From contig JAHQXD010000004.1 of the NCBI GenBank assembly GCA_019449655.1, positions 62,001-126,000 of the forward strand: a stretch of DNA of 64,000 nt. The letters are read 5' to 3'. The notes under the pieces were generated by a model. That model was not told where the DNA came from. It searched no databases and worked only from the letters and a program-made list of their open reading frames with translations. This DNA is from Ferrigenium straubiae (GTDB lineage: Bacteria > Pseudomonadota > Gammaproteobacteria > Burkholderiales > Gallionellaceae). A program made the position numbers and the translations under genes. Positions 9,362 to 20,580 of the stretch are shown one piece after another. Positions within the stretch are counted from its first letter, which is position 1; the number at the start of each line of letters is the position of its first letter.

Positions 9362-9843
9362 GCGGACTTCACCCGTTGCAGATGTTCGACATCGGAAATA
9401 TCGATCGGACGTCCAACCGCTTTTTTCAACGCAATCAGGTCATCTATGGAAACAACCCTGATTGCCGTTCCAGCCACGTCGAACTCTACCGCCCGTGCCG
9501 CCATGCCCGCAAAGTCGACGGGCGGGAACAGCAGCACGTCGATGGTTACCCCAGCCAATTCAGGCGTGCGCAGCGCGAAGGCTTCGAGGTTGCGTTGTGC
9601 ATGCCATTCGCGCAGCAATTCGATGTCGCCCAGCGACTCCAGCGGAACTGGAAGCACAGGTGCGAGGTTAAGTTCTTTCACAGCCTCGATCAGCGCCGCC
9701 AAGTTGGCCGGATGCATCGCCACGGTGATGTCCACATCCATCGTGGCTCGCTCCACGCCGTGAAGCGAAACGGCCAGCCCGCCGATCAGCAGGTAATCCA
9801 CTTTGTGGTGATCCAGCGCGGAGAAGAGGTCGACGTAGAACAT
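9358..9843 (-). CDS. Stand-alone nucleotidyltransferase (AbiEii/DUF6036-like)
   Basis: A 161-aa protein with the polymerase-beta-type nucleotidyltransferase signature: LLIGGLAVSLHGVERATMDVDI holds the GG motif and the DxD metal pair. The remainder (IRVVSIDDLIALKKAVGR) is typical of AbiEii/DUF6036-like proteins. Relatives occur in abortive-infection and toxin-antitoxin pairs but also as orphans of unknown role. It is first in a four-gene overlapping run (nucleotidyltransferase, 53-aa protein, DUF486, mpl). The start is ATG 9843. Confidence 0.8.
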   Translation of the reverse strand: MFYVDLFSALDHHKVDYLLIGGLAVSLHGVERATMDVDITVAMHPANLAALIEAVKELNLAPVLPVPLESLGDIELLREWHAQRNLEAFALRTPELAGVTIDVLLFPPVDFAGMAARAVEFDVAGTAIRVVSIDDLIALKKAVGRPIDISDVEHLQRVKSA

Positions 9844-9865
9844 GGCGATAGTCTGGCGATGCTGG

Positions 9866-10321
9866 TCAGTTTACTCCCAGCAACTCCACCTCGAACACCA
9901 GCGCCGTATTCGGCGGAATCGCGTCGCCCGCGCCGATCGGCCCGTAGCCGAGGTGCGCAGGGATGACCAGCGTGCGCTGCCCGCCGACCTTCATGCCTGC
10001 CACACCCTGGTCCCAGCCCTTGATGACGCGCCCCGCGCCGAGCGGGAAATCGAAGGGCTGGCCGCGGTCGTGCGAGCTGTCGAATTTTTTACCCTTGTGG
10101 TTGAGAAACGTTTCGTCGTACAGCCAGCCGGTGTAGTGCACCGATACGTTGCGTCCCGCGACGGCTTCCGCGCCTTCGCCCAGCTTGGTGTCGGTCTTGA
10201 TCAGTTCGGACACGACGCCGGGTTTCTTTTCTGTTGCGGCCTTTTCGGAGCAGGCGGTGATCGAAAAGGCGCCGGCAGTCAGCAGCAGGGCCAGCGGTAA
10301 AAACAAGGTGCGCTTCATCAT
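9866..10321 (-). CDS. FKBP-type peptidyl-prolyl isomerase, lipoprotein
   Basis: A 151-aa protein starting at ATG 10321 or the adjacent ATG 10318, with CCGGAGA upstream. The signal sequence ends FSITAC, a lipobox, so it is probably lipid-anchored in the envelope. The FKBP domain (about 45-150) has [40 protein letters not shown] and [14 protein letters not shown]. It catalyses cis-trans isomerisation at proline to assist folding. It is a clear paralogue of the gene 50 bases upstream. Confidence 0.92.
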   Translation of the reverse strand: MMKRTLFLPLALLLTAGAFSITACSEKAATEKKPGVVSELIKTDTKLGEGAEAVAGRNVSVHYTGWLYDETFLNHKGKKFDSSHDRGQPFDFPLGAGRVIKGWDQGVAGMKVGGQRTLVIPAHLGYGPIGAGDAIPPNTALVFEVELLGVN

Positions 10322-10370
10322 GTTACGTTTCTCCGGAATCACAAGGTTGTTGCAGGGTATGCGGGCCGGC

Positions 10371-10823
10371 TTAGCGCACGGCCAGCAGCTCCACATCGAA
10401 CACCAGCGTCGCATTCGGCGGAATCACGCCGCCCGCACCGCGCGCGCCGTAGCCCAGGTTCGCCGGGATGACCAGCGTGCGCTGCCCGCCGACCTTCATG
10501 CCCTCCACGCCCTGATCCCAGCCCTTGATGACATGCCCCGCGCCGAGCGGGAAGTCGAATGGTTCCGCGCGGTCGTGCGAGCTGTCGAACTTCCTGCCCT
10601 TGTGGCCGGGCGCGGCCTCGTCGTACAGCCAGCCGGTGTAGTGCACCAGCACGAGCTTGCCCGCGGTGGCCTCGGCGCCTTCGCCCAGTTTGGTGTCGGT
10701 CTTGATGAGTTCGGTCATGATGCGTTTTTCCTTCTGTGTGTTGGCCGGTTCGGAATGGGCCGTGGTTGAAAAAAGGCCGGCGGTCAGCAGCAGGGCCAGC
10801 GGTAAGAAAGTGATGTGTTTCAT
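10371..10823 (-). CDS. FKBP-type peptidyl-prolyl isomerase, exported
   Basis: A 150-aa FKBP starting [20 protein letters not shown] with a signal peptide likely cut near TTAHSEPA; unlike its neighbour it has no lipobox Cys. Domain motifs are [28 protein letters not shown] and [14 protein letters not shown]. An in-frame ATG at 10856 would add 11 residues before the signal peptide and is less likely. It follows metH on the same strand and precedes the lipoprotein paralogue, so the pair is a tandem duplication with diverged sorting signals. Confidence 0.92.
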   Translation of the reverse strand: MKHITFLPLALLLTAGLFSTTAHSEPANTQKEKRIMTELIKTDTKLGEGAEATAGKLVLVHYTGWLYDEAAPGHKGRKFDSSHDRAEPFDFPLGAGHVIKGWDQGVEGMKVGGQRTLVIPANLGYGARGAGGVIPPNATLVFDVELLAVR

Positions 10824-10860
10824 TTCATGTTTTCTTGTTGTTATTGAAGGATGCAATTAT

Positions 10861-14556
<3,696 letters not shown>

Positions 14557-14775
14557 GGTGCGGAGCCTGAAAAAATGAGAGCGGATTTTATCATGTTGGC
14601 TGCCATCCTTGACCGGATTGAGATGTGGCTGGGGTCATGTGCGGAAAAGCTAGGTAGTTTCACCTACAGATTTTGCCCTGCCGCAGGGTGATAGTTCGCA
14701 CGCTGTATGCCTGAACCGCAGCTATCCCGGCTTGAATTTCCGTCGTGCTTTTCCAATACATCGAAGGAGAAAACT

Positions 14776-15114
14776 ATGCGCAAACTGTCCATGCTGGCCC
14801 TCATGCTCACCAGTCTTGCCGCCTTGCCGGCGGCAGCCGCCGAAGCAAAGATCGACATCATCTCTCCCGCAGACGGCTCCAAAATCAAGGCCGGAATGCC
14901 AAGCCAGCTCGCCTACGAAGTCACCCTCGGAGGCGGTGCGGATCACGCCCATCTTTACGTGGACGGCAAGATGGCGGGTCTGCTGCGCCAGAAAAAGGGC
15001 AGCCACACCCTCGATCCCTTGACGCCGGGGATGCATGGAATCTGCGCCAGGCTGGTCGACAAGAATCACACGCCGACCGGCATGGAGCGCTGCATCGAGG
15101 TCACGGCGGAATAG
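14776..15114 (+). CDS. Exported protein of unknown function, 112 aa
   Basis: Starts at ATG 14776, preceded by GAAGGAGAAAACT. A signal peptide covers about 1-22 (MLALMLTSLAALPAAAAEA). The mature part has KIDIISPADGSKIKAG and LYVDGKMAGLLRQKKGSHTL, which looks like a small immunoglobulin-like or DUF4399-type beta domain. Two Cys near the C-terminus could form a disulfide. The next gene starts 2 bases after its stop, so the two form a unit. No function is recognised. Confidence 0.75.
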   Translation: MRKLSMLALMLTSLAALPAAAAEAKIDIISPADGSKIKAGMPSQLAYEVTLGGGADHAHLYVDGKMAGLLRQKKGSHTLDPLTPGMHGICARLVDKNHTPTGMERCIEVTAE

Positions 15115-15116
15115 CG

Positions 15117-15518
15117 ATGGACTGGCAGAACCTTGCCTATTCCGCCACCCAGATAGTCCATAACTTCGGGGCGGTGGCGGTGGTAGGCGGCGCGGCCTGT
15201 GCGCTTGCGTGGCGCGAGGCGGCGGTGCAGCACCGCCTCATCTGGATCGTGCTCATCGGCTGGGCGACCCAGGCGGCAAGCGGCGCGACCTTCGGCGCGA
15301 TCAGTTTTTACCATTACGGGGAGTTTCCCGACATTCATGGCATCGCTGTGGCCGCGCTCGGCGTGAAAATGGCGTGTGCAGTATCCGGCTTTGTCTTGGC
15401 GGCATGGCAGCTGTTTGCCCATCCATCGGAGATGCCAAGCCGGCCGGTCTGGATCGTCCTGTTCGGGCTGGGCGCTTTGGCGCTGAGCTCAGCCGCCGTG
15501 CTGCGCTGGTTTTCCTGA
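15117..15518 (+). CDS. Four-helix integral membrane protein of unknown function
   Basis: A 133-aa protein starting MDWQNLAYSATQIVHNFGAV with about four hydrophobic helices (16-34, 43-62, 75-98, 106-127). His residues in the first and third segments (IVHNFG, FYHYGEFPDIHG) would lie near the membrane face, so haem or metal binding is possible but unproven. It is coupled to the exported protein before it. A dispersed repeat begins 1 base after its stop codon. Confidence 0.75.
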   Translation: MDWQNLAYSATQIVHNFGAVAVVGGAACALAWREAAVQHRLIWIVLIGWATQAASGATFGAISFYHYGEFPDIHGIAVAALGVKMACAVSGFVLAAWQLFAHPSEMPSRPVWIVLFGLGALALSSAAVLRWFS

Positions 15519-15519
15519 G

Positions 15520-15775
15520 AAGCTGCCTTAAAAATTGCTGCGGAGGGCGTCTGATGGAACTACTAGCCATTCCACTAGGCTGCCAAAATACAGCAGCCAA
15601 GTGGCTGGTTATGCGGCGTTGCGCGGTACTCGCAATCCTCATGTACTTTAAGTACATTCCGGTTGCTGCGTTGACCAGCGACTTGGCTGGCGTTTTGTGC
15701 CAGCTTAGTCGAATGGCCATGCAAGGCTCCGTGCGTCTTGCATCCATCTCTCCTCGCGAATTTTTAAGGTAGCTT
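15520..15775 (+). repeat. Dispersed stem-loop repeat, full-length copy with terminal inverted repeats
   Basis: A 256-base element bounded by AAGCTGCCTTAAAAATT and its near-perfect inverted copy AATTTTTAAGGTAGCTT (16 of 17). Inside are nested palindromes such as ATGTACTTTAAGTACAT and the block TGCGGCGTTGCGCGGTACTC. The copy at 59840-60023 matches closely but lacks about 60 internal bases. It has no open reading frame of interest, so it resembles a MITE or REP-type non-autonomous element. Confidence 0.85.
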
Positions 15776-15800
15776 CCAAGGGGTAGGGGATCACCGCGCA

Positions 15801-15893
15801 AAGGAGGTGCGGCTCTGGTGGTATCATTCCACCTTTGGCGGTGTGGGCTTCCTGCCCTGCGCGTTTGATGCCGCCACTACCCATGATCGAGCA
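15801..15893 (+). promoter_or_regulatory. pabB leader with an isolated strong Shine-Dalgarno sequence
   Basis: AAGGAGGT at 15801-15808 is a near-perfect Shine-Dalgarno sequence about 85 bases before the conserved pabB start. A GTG at 15818 at normal spacing would open a 16-codon peptide ending at 15868. It may be a leader peptide, or pabB may be initiated upstream at GTG 15807 or by re-initiation. Confidence 0.3.
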
Positions 15894-17270
15894 ATGAGTT
15901 TCTACAGCACCCCGCTACCCTATCAGCCCGATGCTTCGCGCTATTACGCCGCGCTGGCCGACCTGCCTTGGGCGGTGTGGCTGGATAGCGGCGGGATGGC
16001 GCGCTACGACATCCTGACCGCCGCGCCGCAGCGCACCTTGACGCTCGATCAGGGCTCGAAAGAGGGCGATCCGTTTACCTTGCTGCGCGACGCCCTGGGC
16101 GAGCCGGTCGCGCCGATTGAAGGAGTGCCTTTCGCCGGCGGCGCGCTGGGCTACTGGGGCTACGATCTGGCGCGCCGCATGATGGCTTTGCCGGACATCG
16201 CGCAGCCCCGCGGGCAGTTGCCGGACATGGCGGTGGGCATCTACGACTGGGCGGTTGTGCTGGATCACCGGCTGCATACAGCAAAGTTGGTGTCGCACCG
16301 GCGCTTTGCCGAAACGGCGGAGCTGCTGCCGCGGCTGCTGCTCCGTTTGCAGAATCTTCCTGCGCTTCCTGCCGATACTTTCCGCGTGCGGGGAAATATA
16401 GCCTCAAACTTCACCCCGGAAGGCTACGCGGCCGCCTTCGCGGTGGTGCAGGGGTATCTGCAGGCGGGCGACTGCTACCAGATCAATCTCGCGCAGCGCT
16501 TCAGCGCGCAGGCCGCAGGCGATGCCTTCGGCGCCTATCTTGCGCTGCGCAGCCTGAGCCCCGCACCCTATGCGGCCTTCCTGAACCTGCCCCAGACACA
16601 GATTCTGTGCGCCTCGCCGGAATGTTTCGTCAGTGTGCAAGGCGGCAAGGTCAAGACCAGGCCGATCAAGGGCACCCGCCCCCGCAGCGGCGACGCGCAG
16701 CAGGATCGCCGGCTTGCCGAAGAGTTGCGCAACCATCCCAAGGATCGTGCGGAAAACCTGATGATTGTGGATCTGCTGCGCAACGATCTGGGCAAGAGCT
16801 GTGCGCCCGGTTCGGTGCGCGTGCCGGAATTGTTCGAGGTGGAGAGCTTTGCCAACGTGCATCACCTCGTCAGCACGGTGGAGGGGCGGCTCGCTCCGGG
16901 GCGCGACGCGCTGGACGTGCTGCGCGACTGTTTTCCGGGCGGCTCGGTCACCGGCGCGCCCAAGCTACGCGCGATGCAGATCATCGAGCAACTGGAGCCG
17001 GACCGCCGCGGTGTCTATTGCGGCGCTATCGGCTATGCCGGTTTTGACGGCAACATGGACAGCAATATCGCCATCCGCACCTTGGTGTATAATGAAAAAC
17101 TAATATACTGTTGGGCGGGCGGCGGCATTGTGGCGGACTCGGACCAGGCGGCTGAGTACCAGGAGACGCTGGACAAAGCCTCCGCCATGCTTGAACTGCT
17201 GCGGCGTTACGGAGGGTCTTTTGAACGTGATGTTGAAAAGGCCCGCAGTTGCACAAAGTCATGCGGTTAA
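15894..17270 (+). CDS. pabB: Aminodeoxychorismate synthase component I
   Basis: A 458-aa chorismate-binding enzyme that makes 4-amino-4-deoxychorismate for folate, with a glutaminase partner not in this window. The start MSFYSTPLPYQPDASRYYAA is the first with family-like sequence; it has only a weak ribosome site. Motifs are CASPECFVS, PIKGTRPR, ENLMIVDLLRNDLG and FPGGSVTGAPKLRAM, the substrate-binding core. The C-terminal 18 residues after LLRRYGG are not conserved. There is no fused lyase domain. Confidence 0.93.
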   Translation: MSFYSTPLPYQPDASRYYAALADLPWAVWLDSGGMARYDILTAAPQRTLTLDQGSKEGDPFTLLRDALGEPVAPIEGVPFAGGALGYWGYDLARRMMALPDIAQPRGQLPDMAVGIYDWAVVLDHRLHTAKLVSHRRFAETAELLPRLLLRLQNLPALPADTFRVRGNIASNFTPEGYAAAFAVVQGYLQAGDCYQINLAQRFSAQAAGDAFGAYLALRSLSPAPYAAFLNLPQTQILCASPECFVSVQGGKVKTRPIKGTRPRSGDAQQDRRLAEELRNHPKDRAENLMIVDLLRNDLGKSCAPGSVRVPELFEVESFANVHHLVSTVEGRLAPGRDALDVLRDCFPGGSVTGAPKLRAMQIIEQLEPDRRGVYCGAIGYAGFDGNMDSNIAIRTLVYNEKLIYCWAGGGIVADSDQAAEYQETLDKASAMLELLRRYGGSFERDVEKARSCTKSCG

Positions 17271-17383
17271 AGCGCCTTTGAAGGATATTTTTCAGATATC
17301 AGGCGCCTTGCGCCGGAACCCCTATGCGCTGTTGCGCTCAAACAAGCGGGGTTGTGCGGGATATTTTATATTTGAGTGGAGTA

Positions 17384-18166
17384 ATGATGGCACCTCAAGC
17401 TGAGCTAAAACAGAGCTGTCCCGTGATAGCCTGCCAGAACTGCGGCTTTTACCGGATCGGTTTATCCATGGGGCTCGAAAGCGCCGATACGTCGGTGCTC
17501 GACCGCTATGTGAAGAAGAAGCACATCATCAAGCGCGGAGAGGTGCTGTATCGCGTTGGCGAGGCGTTCAATCGCATTTATGCCATTCGTAGCGGATCGG
17601 TCAAGACCTGCATTTCCACCGACGACGGCCGCCTGCAGATCACCGGCTTTCATGTTCCGGGTGAACTGCTCGGGCTGAACGCCATAGACGAAAGGCGCTA
17701 TAACTGCGAAGCGATTGCGCTGGAAACCACTGCGGTGTGCGAGATTTCCGTGGATTGCTTCGAGGAGTTGGCGCGGCAAATCCCGTCGGTGCATTATCAA
17801 ATGCTCAGGATGATGAGCAGGGAGATCAAGCACAACCAGGAGTTGATGCTGTTGCTCGGTAAAAAGAATGCCGAAGAACGGCTGGCGACTTACCTGCTGT
17901 CGCTGTCGCGGCGGTTTGCCATGCGCAACTATTCTCCCACCCAGTTCAATCTGAGCATGTCGCGCGGTGACATCGGCAATTATCTGGGCATCGCCGAGGA
18001 AACGGTCAGCCGTATTTTTACCCGTTTCCAGGAAGAAGGTGTGGTTACCATCGAACGCCGGCATATCATGTTGAATAATCTCGAACGCCTGAGTGGCATT
18101 GCGCGTGAGCCTTACACCGCTACCGCGCAGGTTATCCCGCTGCTGCGCGCCCAGCCCTGCTGCTGA
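17384..18166 (+). CDS. Crp/Fnr-family regulator, FNR-like with altered N-terminal cysteine set
   Basis: A 260-aa regulator; ATG 17384 follows GTGGAG. The cyclic-nucleotide-binding fold spans about 45-165, then a dimer helix, then the recognition helix GIAEETVSRIFTRFQ, whose E-SR pattern matches FNR binding to TTGAT half-sites. N-terminal cysteines are CPVIACQNCGFYRIG: the pair equivalent to E. coli C20/C23 is present, but C29 is replaced by Gly. A Cys in RRYNCEAIAL matches C122. The cluster may therefore be absent, differently liganded or more labile. A second, canonical FNR is encoded at 61591. ompW with an FNR box follows. Confidence 0.9.
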   Translation: MMAPQAELKQSCPVIACQNCGFYRIGLSMGLESADTSVLDRYVKKKHIIKRGEVLYRVGEAFNRIYAIRSGSVKTCISTDDGRLQITGFHVPGELLGLNAIDERRYNCEAIALETTAVCEISVDCFEELARQIPSVHYQMLRMMSREIKHNQELMLLLGKKNAEERLATYLLSLSRRFAMRNYSPTQFNLSMSRGDIGNYLGIAEETVSRIFTRFQEEGVVTIERRHIMLNNLERLSGIAREPYTATAQVIPLLRAQPCC

Positions 18167-18354
18167 TTTTTCCGCTACCCAGAGCTTAGTTCAGCAGGCC
18201 TTTATTCCCTATTGTTTCGTTGCGGAGTAGGCGCAACCCCATGTTGCGTCTACTTCGCCAATCAGATTTATAACCTGCCCTGGAATAACTGAAACCTGTT
18301 ACAGCCAATTGCCTTGGCAACAAAGCGCTTGTTTCTGCGTGTCGAACAGGAAGG

Positions 18355-18368
18355 TTGACGCGCGTCAT
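18355..18368 (+). promoter_or_regulatory. FNR-type operator of ompW
   Basis: TTGAC-GCGC-GTCAT fits TTGAYNNNNRTCAA with one mismatch. A candidate -10 hexamer TATTCT at 18391-18396 puts the start site near 18403, about 41 bases from the box centre, a class II activator geometry. In E. coli ompW is a known FNR target, which supports the call. The inverted repeat ACCCACA/TGTGGGT with a T run at 18384-18410 overlaps this promoter. Confidence 0.65.
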
Positions 18369-18443
18369 GGTTCCTCCGCTCAAACCCACATATTCTTTGT
18401 GGGTATTTTTTGAGCCCTAGTAATTAACTTTCAGGAGAAAATC

Positions 18444-19034
18444 ATGCAGAAAAGAGTATTGATGGCCGTAGCGGCAAGCGCGTTGTTTGCATCATCCAAT
18501 GTATTCGCAGAGGCAGGCGACTGGCTGGTGCGCGCGCGCGCAGTCAACGTCGCACCGCAAAGCAGCTCCAGCCCCCTCACGGGCGTGGCGGTCAGCAACG
18601 AGACGATCCCCGAGGTCGACATCAGCTATTTCTTTACCAGCAACATTTCGGCTGAACTGGTACTGACCTATCCACAAAAACATACTGTGACGCTGAACGG
18701 CGCGTCGCTTGGCACGTTGAGAGAACTGCCGCCGACCCTGTTGGCGCAATATCACTTCATGCCCGGCAGTTCCTTCAGTCCTTATGTGGGAGCCGGTCTG
18801 AATTACACGCGTTTTTCGAGCGTGAGCCTGGGTAACCTGGACGTCGACAGGAGCAGCACAGGCGGTGCGCTGCAAGTTGGCTTCGACATGCCGATCAATA
18901 AAAACCTGTCCTTCAACGTTGACCTGAAGAAGGTTTGGATGAAGACCGACGTGAAGACAACGGCAGGCGCTTATGTGACGACGCTCAAGATAGATCCGAT
19001 CCTGTTCGGTGTCGGTTTGGGCTGGAAGTTTTAA
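18444..19034 (+). CDS. ompW: OmpW-family outer membrane protein
   Basis: A 196-aa protein with a signal peptide (MQKRVLMAVAASALFASSNVFA) and a mature start EAGDWLVRARAVNVAPQ characteristic of OmpW. PTLLAQYHFMPGSSFSPYVGAGLNYTRF and the final KIDPILFGVGLGWKF are family segments, with a C-terminal Phe for barrel assembly. OmpW forms an eight-stranded outer-membrane barrel for small hydrophobic molecules. CAGGAG precedes the ATG. Its promoter carries an FNR-like box. Confidence 0.95.
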   Translation: MQKRVLMAVAASALFASSNVFAEAGDWLVRARAVNVAPQSSSSPLTGVAVSNETIPEVDISYFFTSNISAELVLTYPQKHTVTLNGASLGTLRELPPTLLAQYHFMPGSSFSPYVGAGLNYTRFSSVSLGNLDVDRSSTGGALQVGFDMPINKNLSFNVDLKKVWMKTDVKTTAGAYVTTLKIDPILFGVGLGWKF

Positions 19035-19048
19035 AGTAAAAATAAGGG

Positions 19049-19096
19049 ACCCGGCGATAGACGCTTCAAGCGGATTTTGCCGGGCCTTAATCTTTC
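19049..19096 (+). terminator. Probable terminator after ompW
   Basis: CCCGGC pairs with GCCGGG around an inner GCTT/AAGC hairpin, followed by CCTTAATCTTTCT. The T run is imperfect. Confidence 0.5.
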
Positions 19097-19131
19097 TACA
19101 TTAACATCACTTTCAGTTCCAGATAGAAAGG

Positions 19132-19145
19132 TTGACGTGCATCAG
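19132..19145 (+). promoter_or_regulatory. FNR-type operator upstream of the peroxidase gene
   Basis: TTGAC-GTGC-ATCAG fits TTGAYNNNNRTCAA with one mismatch. A weak -10 (GAGAAT, 19168-19173) would place a start near 19180, leaving a leader of about 310 bases before the peroxidase ATG. Confidence 0.55.
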
Positions 19146-19493
19146 GGTTTTTCACGGTATTTGAACAGAGAATGACTGCAGTGATATCTCTGTGGCAGCT
19201 TGTTTATCTCATGCGCTGGTACTGGCCGCTTGTGGCACCGCTCAGTTGCGAACGGCATATTTGCCAGGTAAGCCGGGTTTGCTCAGATTGGTAACCTGTG
19301 TTGGGTTATCGAAAAAGAATATTGGCGTTCTGCCGGAAGGCGGGCGTTCGAGCGGGACTTGGTTCTTTGGGTGGTTGGCGGGGTGAATTGCCTTTCCTAT
19401 TGTGAGGATGTGCACTACACTATGCCGCAATTGGTCGTTGCACCACAAAGCTGAGTCCGTTCTTGTGTTTCTTCTCCTGTGAAAGGAATGATC

Positions 19494-20483
19494 ATGAAAC
19501 TTGTCACTTTGATAGCAGCACTGATTGTTGTTTCTACGTCGGCCTCCTGGGCCGCCGCCAGCGAACCTATCCAGCCTGTCCATCGCGTAACCGTCAAGAA
19601 TGTGGCGAAGATGGAATTGGGTAAGAAGCTTTTCTTCGATCCGCGACTATCCAAATCCGGTTTTATTTCCTGCAATTCCTGCCACAACCTGAGCATGGGC
19701 GGGACGGACAATTTGCAGACATCCATCGGCGACCGCTGGCAGCAAGGCCCGATCAATGCGCCCACCGTGCTGAATTCGAGCATGAACCTGGCGCAGTTCT
19801 GGGATGGGCGTGCGAAGGATCTGAAGGAGCAGGCGGGCGGCCCCATCGCCAACCCCGGCGAGATGGCCTTCACTCACGAACTGGCGGTGGATGTGCTGCG
19901 CTCCATTCCCCAGTACCGCGACGAATTCAAACGAGTGTTCGGCTCGGACGACATCAAGGTCGGTATGGTGACCGATGCCATTGCTGCTTTCGAAGAAACC
20001 CTGGTTACGCCGGATTCCCGTTTCGATAAATGGCTGAAGGGTGACAAGAAGGCGCTGAACGGCACCGAACTGGCCGGTTACAAGCTGTTCAAGGATACGG
20101 GCTGCGTTGCCTGCCATAACGGCGCCGCCGTGGGCGGTGGATCGTTCCAGAAAATGGGTTTGCATGCCGACTACAAGACAGCCAGCAAGGCGCAGGGGCG
20201 GATTGCGGTCACAGGCAAGGACGCGGATCGCATGAACTTCAAGGTGCCGATCCTGCGCAACGTCGAATTGACCTACCCCTACTTCCACGATGGCGCTGCC
20301 TGGACCCTGGAAGAGGCGGTGGATACGATGGGGAGGCTGCAGCTCGGCCGCAGTTTCAGCAAGGACGAGATCGGCCGGATAGTTGCCTTCCTGAAGACGC
20401 TTACCGGCAAACAGCCGGATTTCAAGCTGCCGATTCTGCCGCCGTCTACGGACAAGACGCCGCGCCCCAGGCCGTTTGAGTAG
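19494..20483 (+). CDS. Di-haem cytochrome c peroxidase (CcpA/MauG family)
   Basis: A 329-aa exported protein; signal peptide about 1-22 (MKLVTLIAALIVVSTSASWA). GAAAGGA lies upstream; ATG 19488 is an alternative. Two c-type haem sites are present: CNSCH near residue 60 and CVACH near 203, as in bacterial di-haem peroxidases. The sequence continues with GGTDNLQTS, NAPTVLNSS and FDGAAW-like FHDGAAWTL segments. It would reduce hydrogen peroxide in the periplasm with electrons from cytochrome c. It lies 97 bases before ccoN with a terminator between. Confidence 0.93.
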   Translation: MKLVTLIAALIVVSTSASWAAASEPIQPVHRVTVKNVAKMELGKKLFFDPRLSKSGFISCNSCHNLSMGGTDNLQTSIGDRWQQGPINAPTVLNSSMNLAQFWDGRAKDLKEQAGGPIANPGEMAFTHELAVDVLRSIPQYRDEFKRVFGSDDIKVGMVTDAIAAFEETLVTPDSRFDKWLKGDKKALNGTELAGYKLFKDTGCVACHNGAAVGGGSFQKMGLHADYKTASKAQGRIAVTGKDADRMNFKVPILRNVELTYPYFHDGAAWTLEEAVDTMGRLQLGRSFSKDEIGRIVAFLKTLTGKQPDFKLPILPPSTDKTPRPRPFE

Positions 20484-20492
20484 TTTATCGGG

Positions 20493-20532
20493 GCGCGTCC
20501 GGCACATTGCCGCAGTTCCGGAACGCGCTTTT
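20493..20532 (+). terminator. Rho-independent terminator of the peroxidase gene
   Basis: GCGCGT-CCGG pairs with CCGG-A-ACGCGC (one bulged A), followed by TTTTG. It lies 9 bases after the stop codon and separates the peroxidase from ccoN. Confidence 0.75.
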
Positions 20533-20580
20533 GTATTGTGGGAGAAATGCATTGTTTTTAACTAGCATCAGGGAGGTATT

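Larger units (their letters stand above)
19035..19493 (+). other. 459-base region between ompW and the peroxidase gene
   Basis: Contains the probable ompW terminator and an FNR-like box, then about 310 bases with no convincing gene. A 64-codon GTG-initiated frame at 19192 has no ribosome-binding site and a weak lipobox-like start (LVLAAC); I do not accept it. The stretch may be a long leader of the peroxidase mRNA or hold a small RNA. Confidence 0.5.

Noticed and set aside
14557..14775. Search for a cobalamin or SAH riboswitch upstream of metH.
   Set aside because: Only small hairpins (CCCTGC-G-GCAGGG and TAGGT/ACCTA) are visible; the conserved cores of those riboswitches were not found.
19192..19386. 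A 64-codon GTG frame with a lipobox-like LVLAAC after the FNR box.
   Set aside because: No ribosome-binding site, no basic N-terminus for export, and odd composition; not enough to call a gene.
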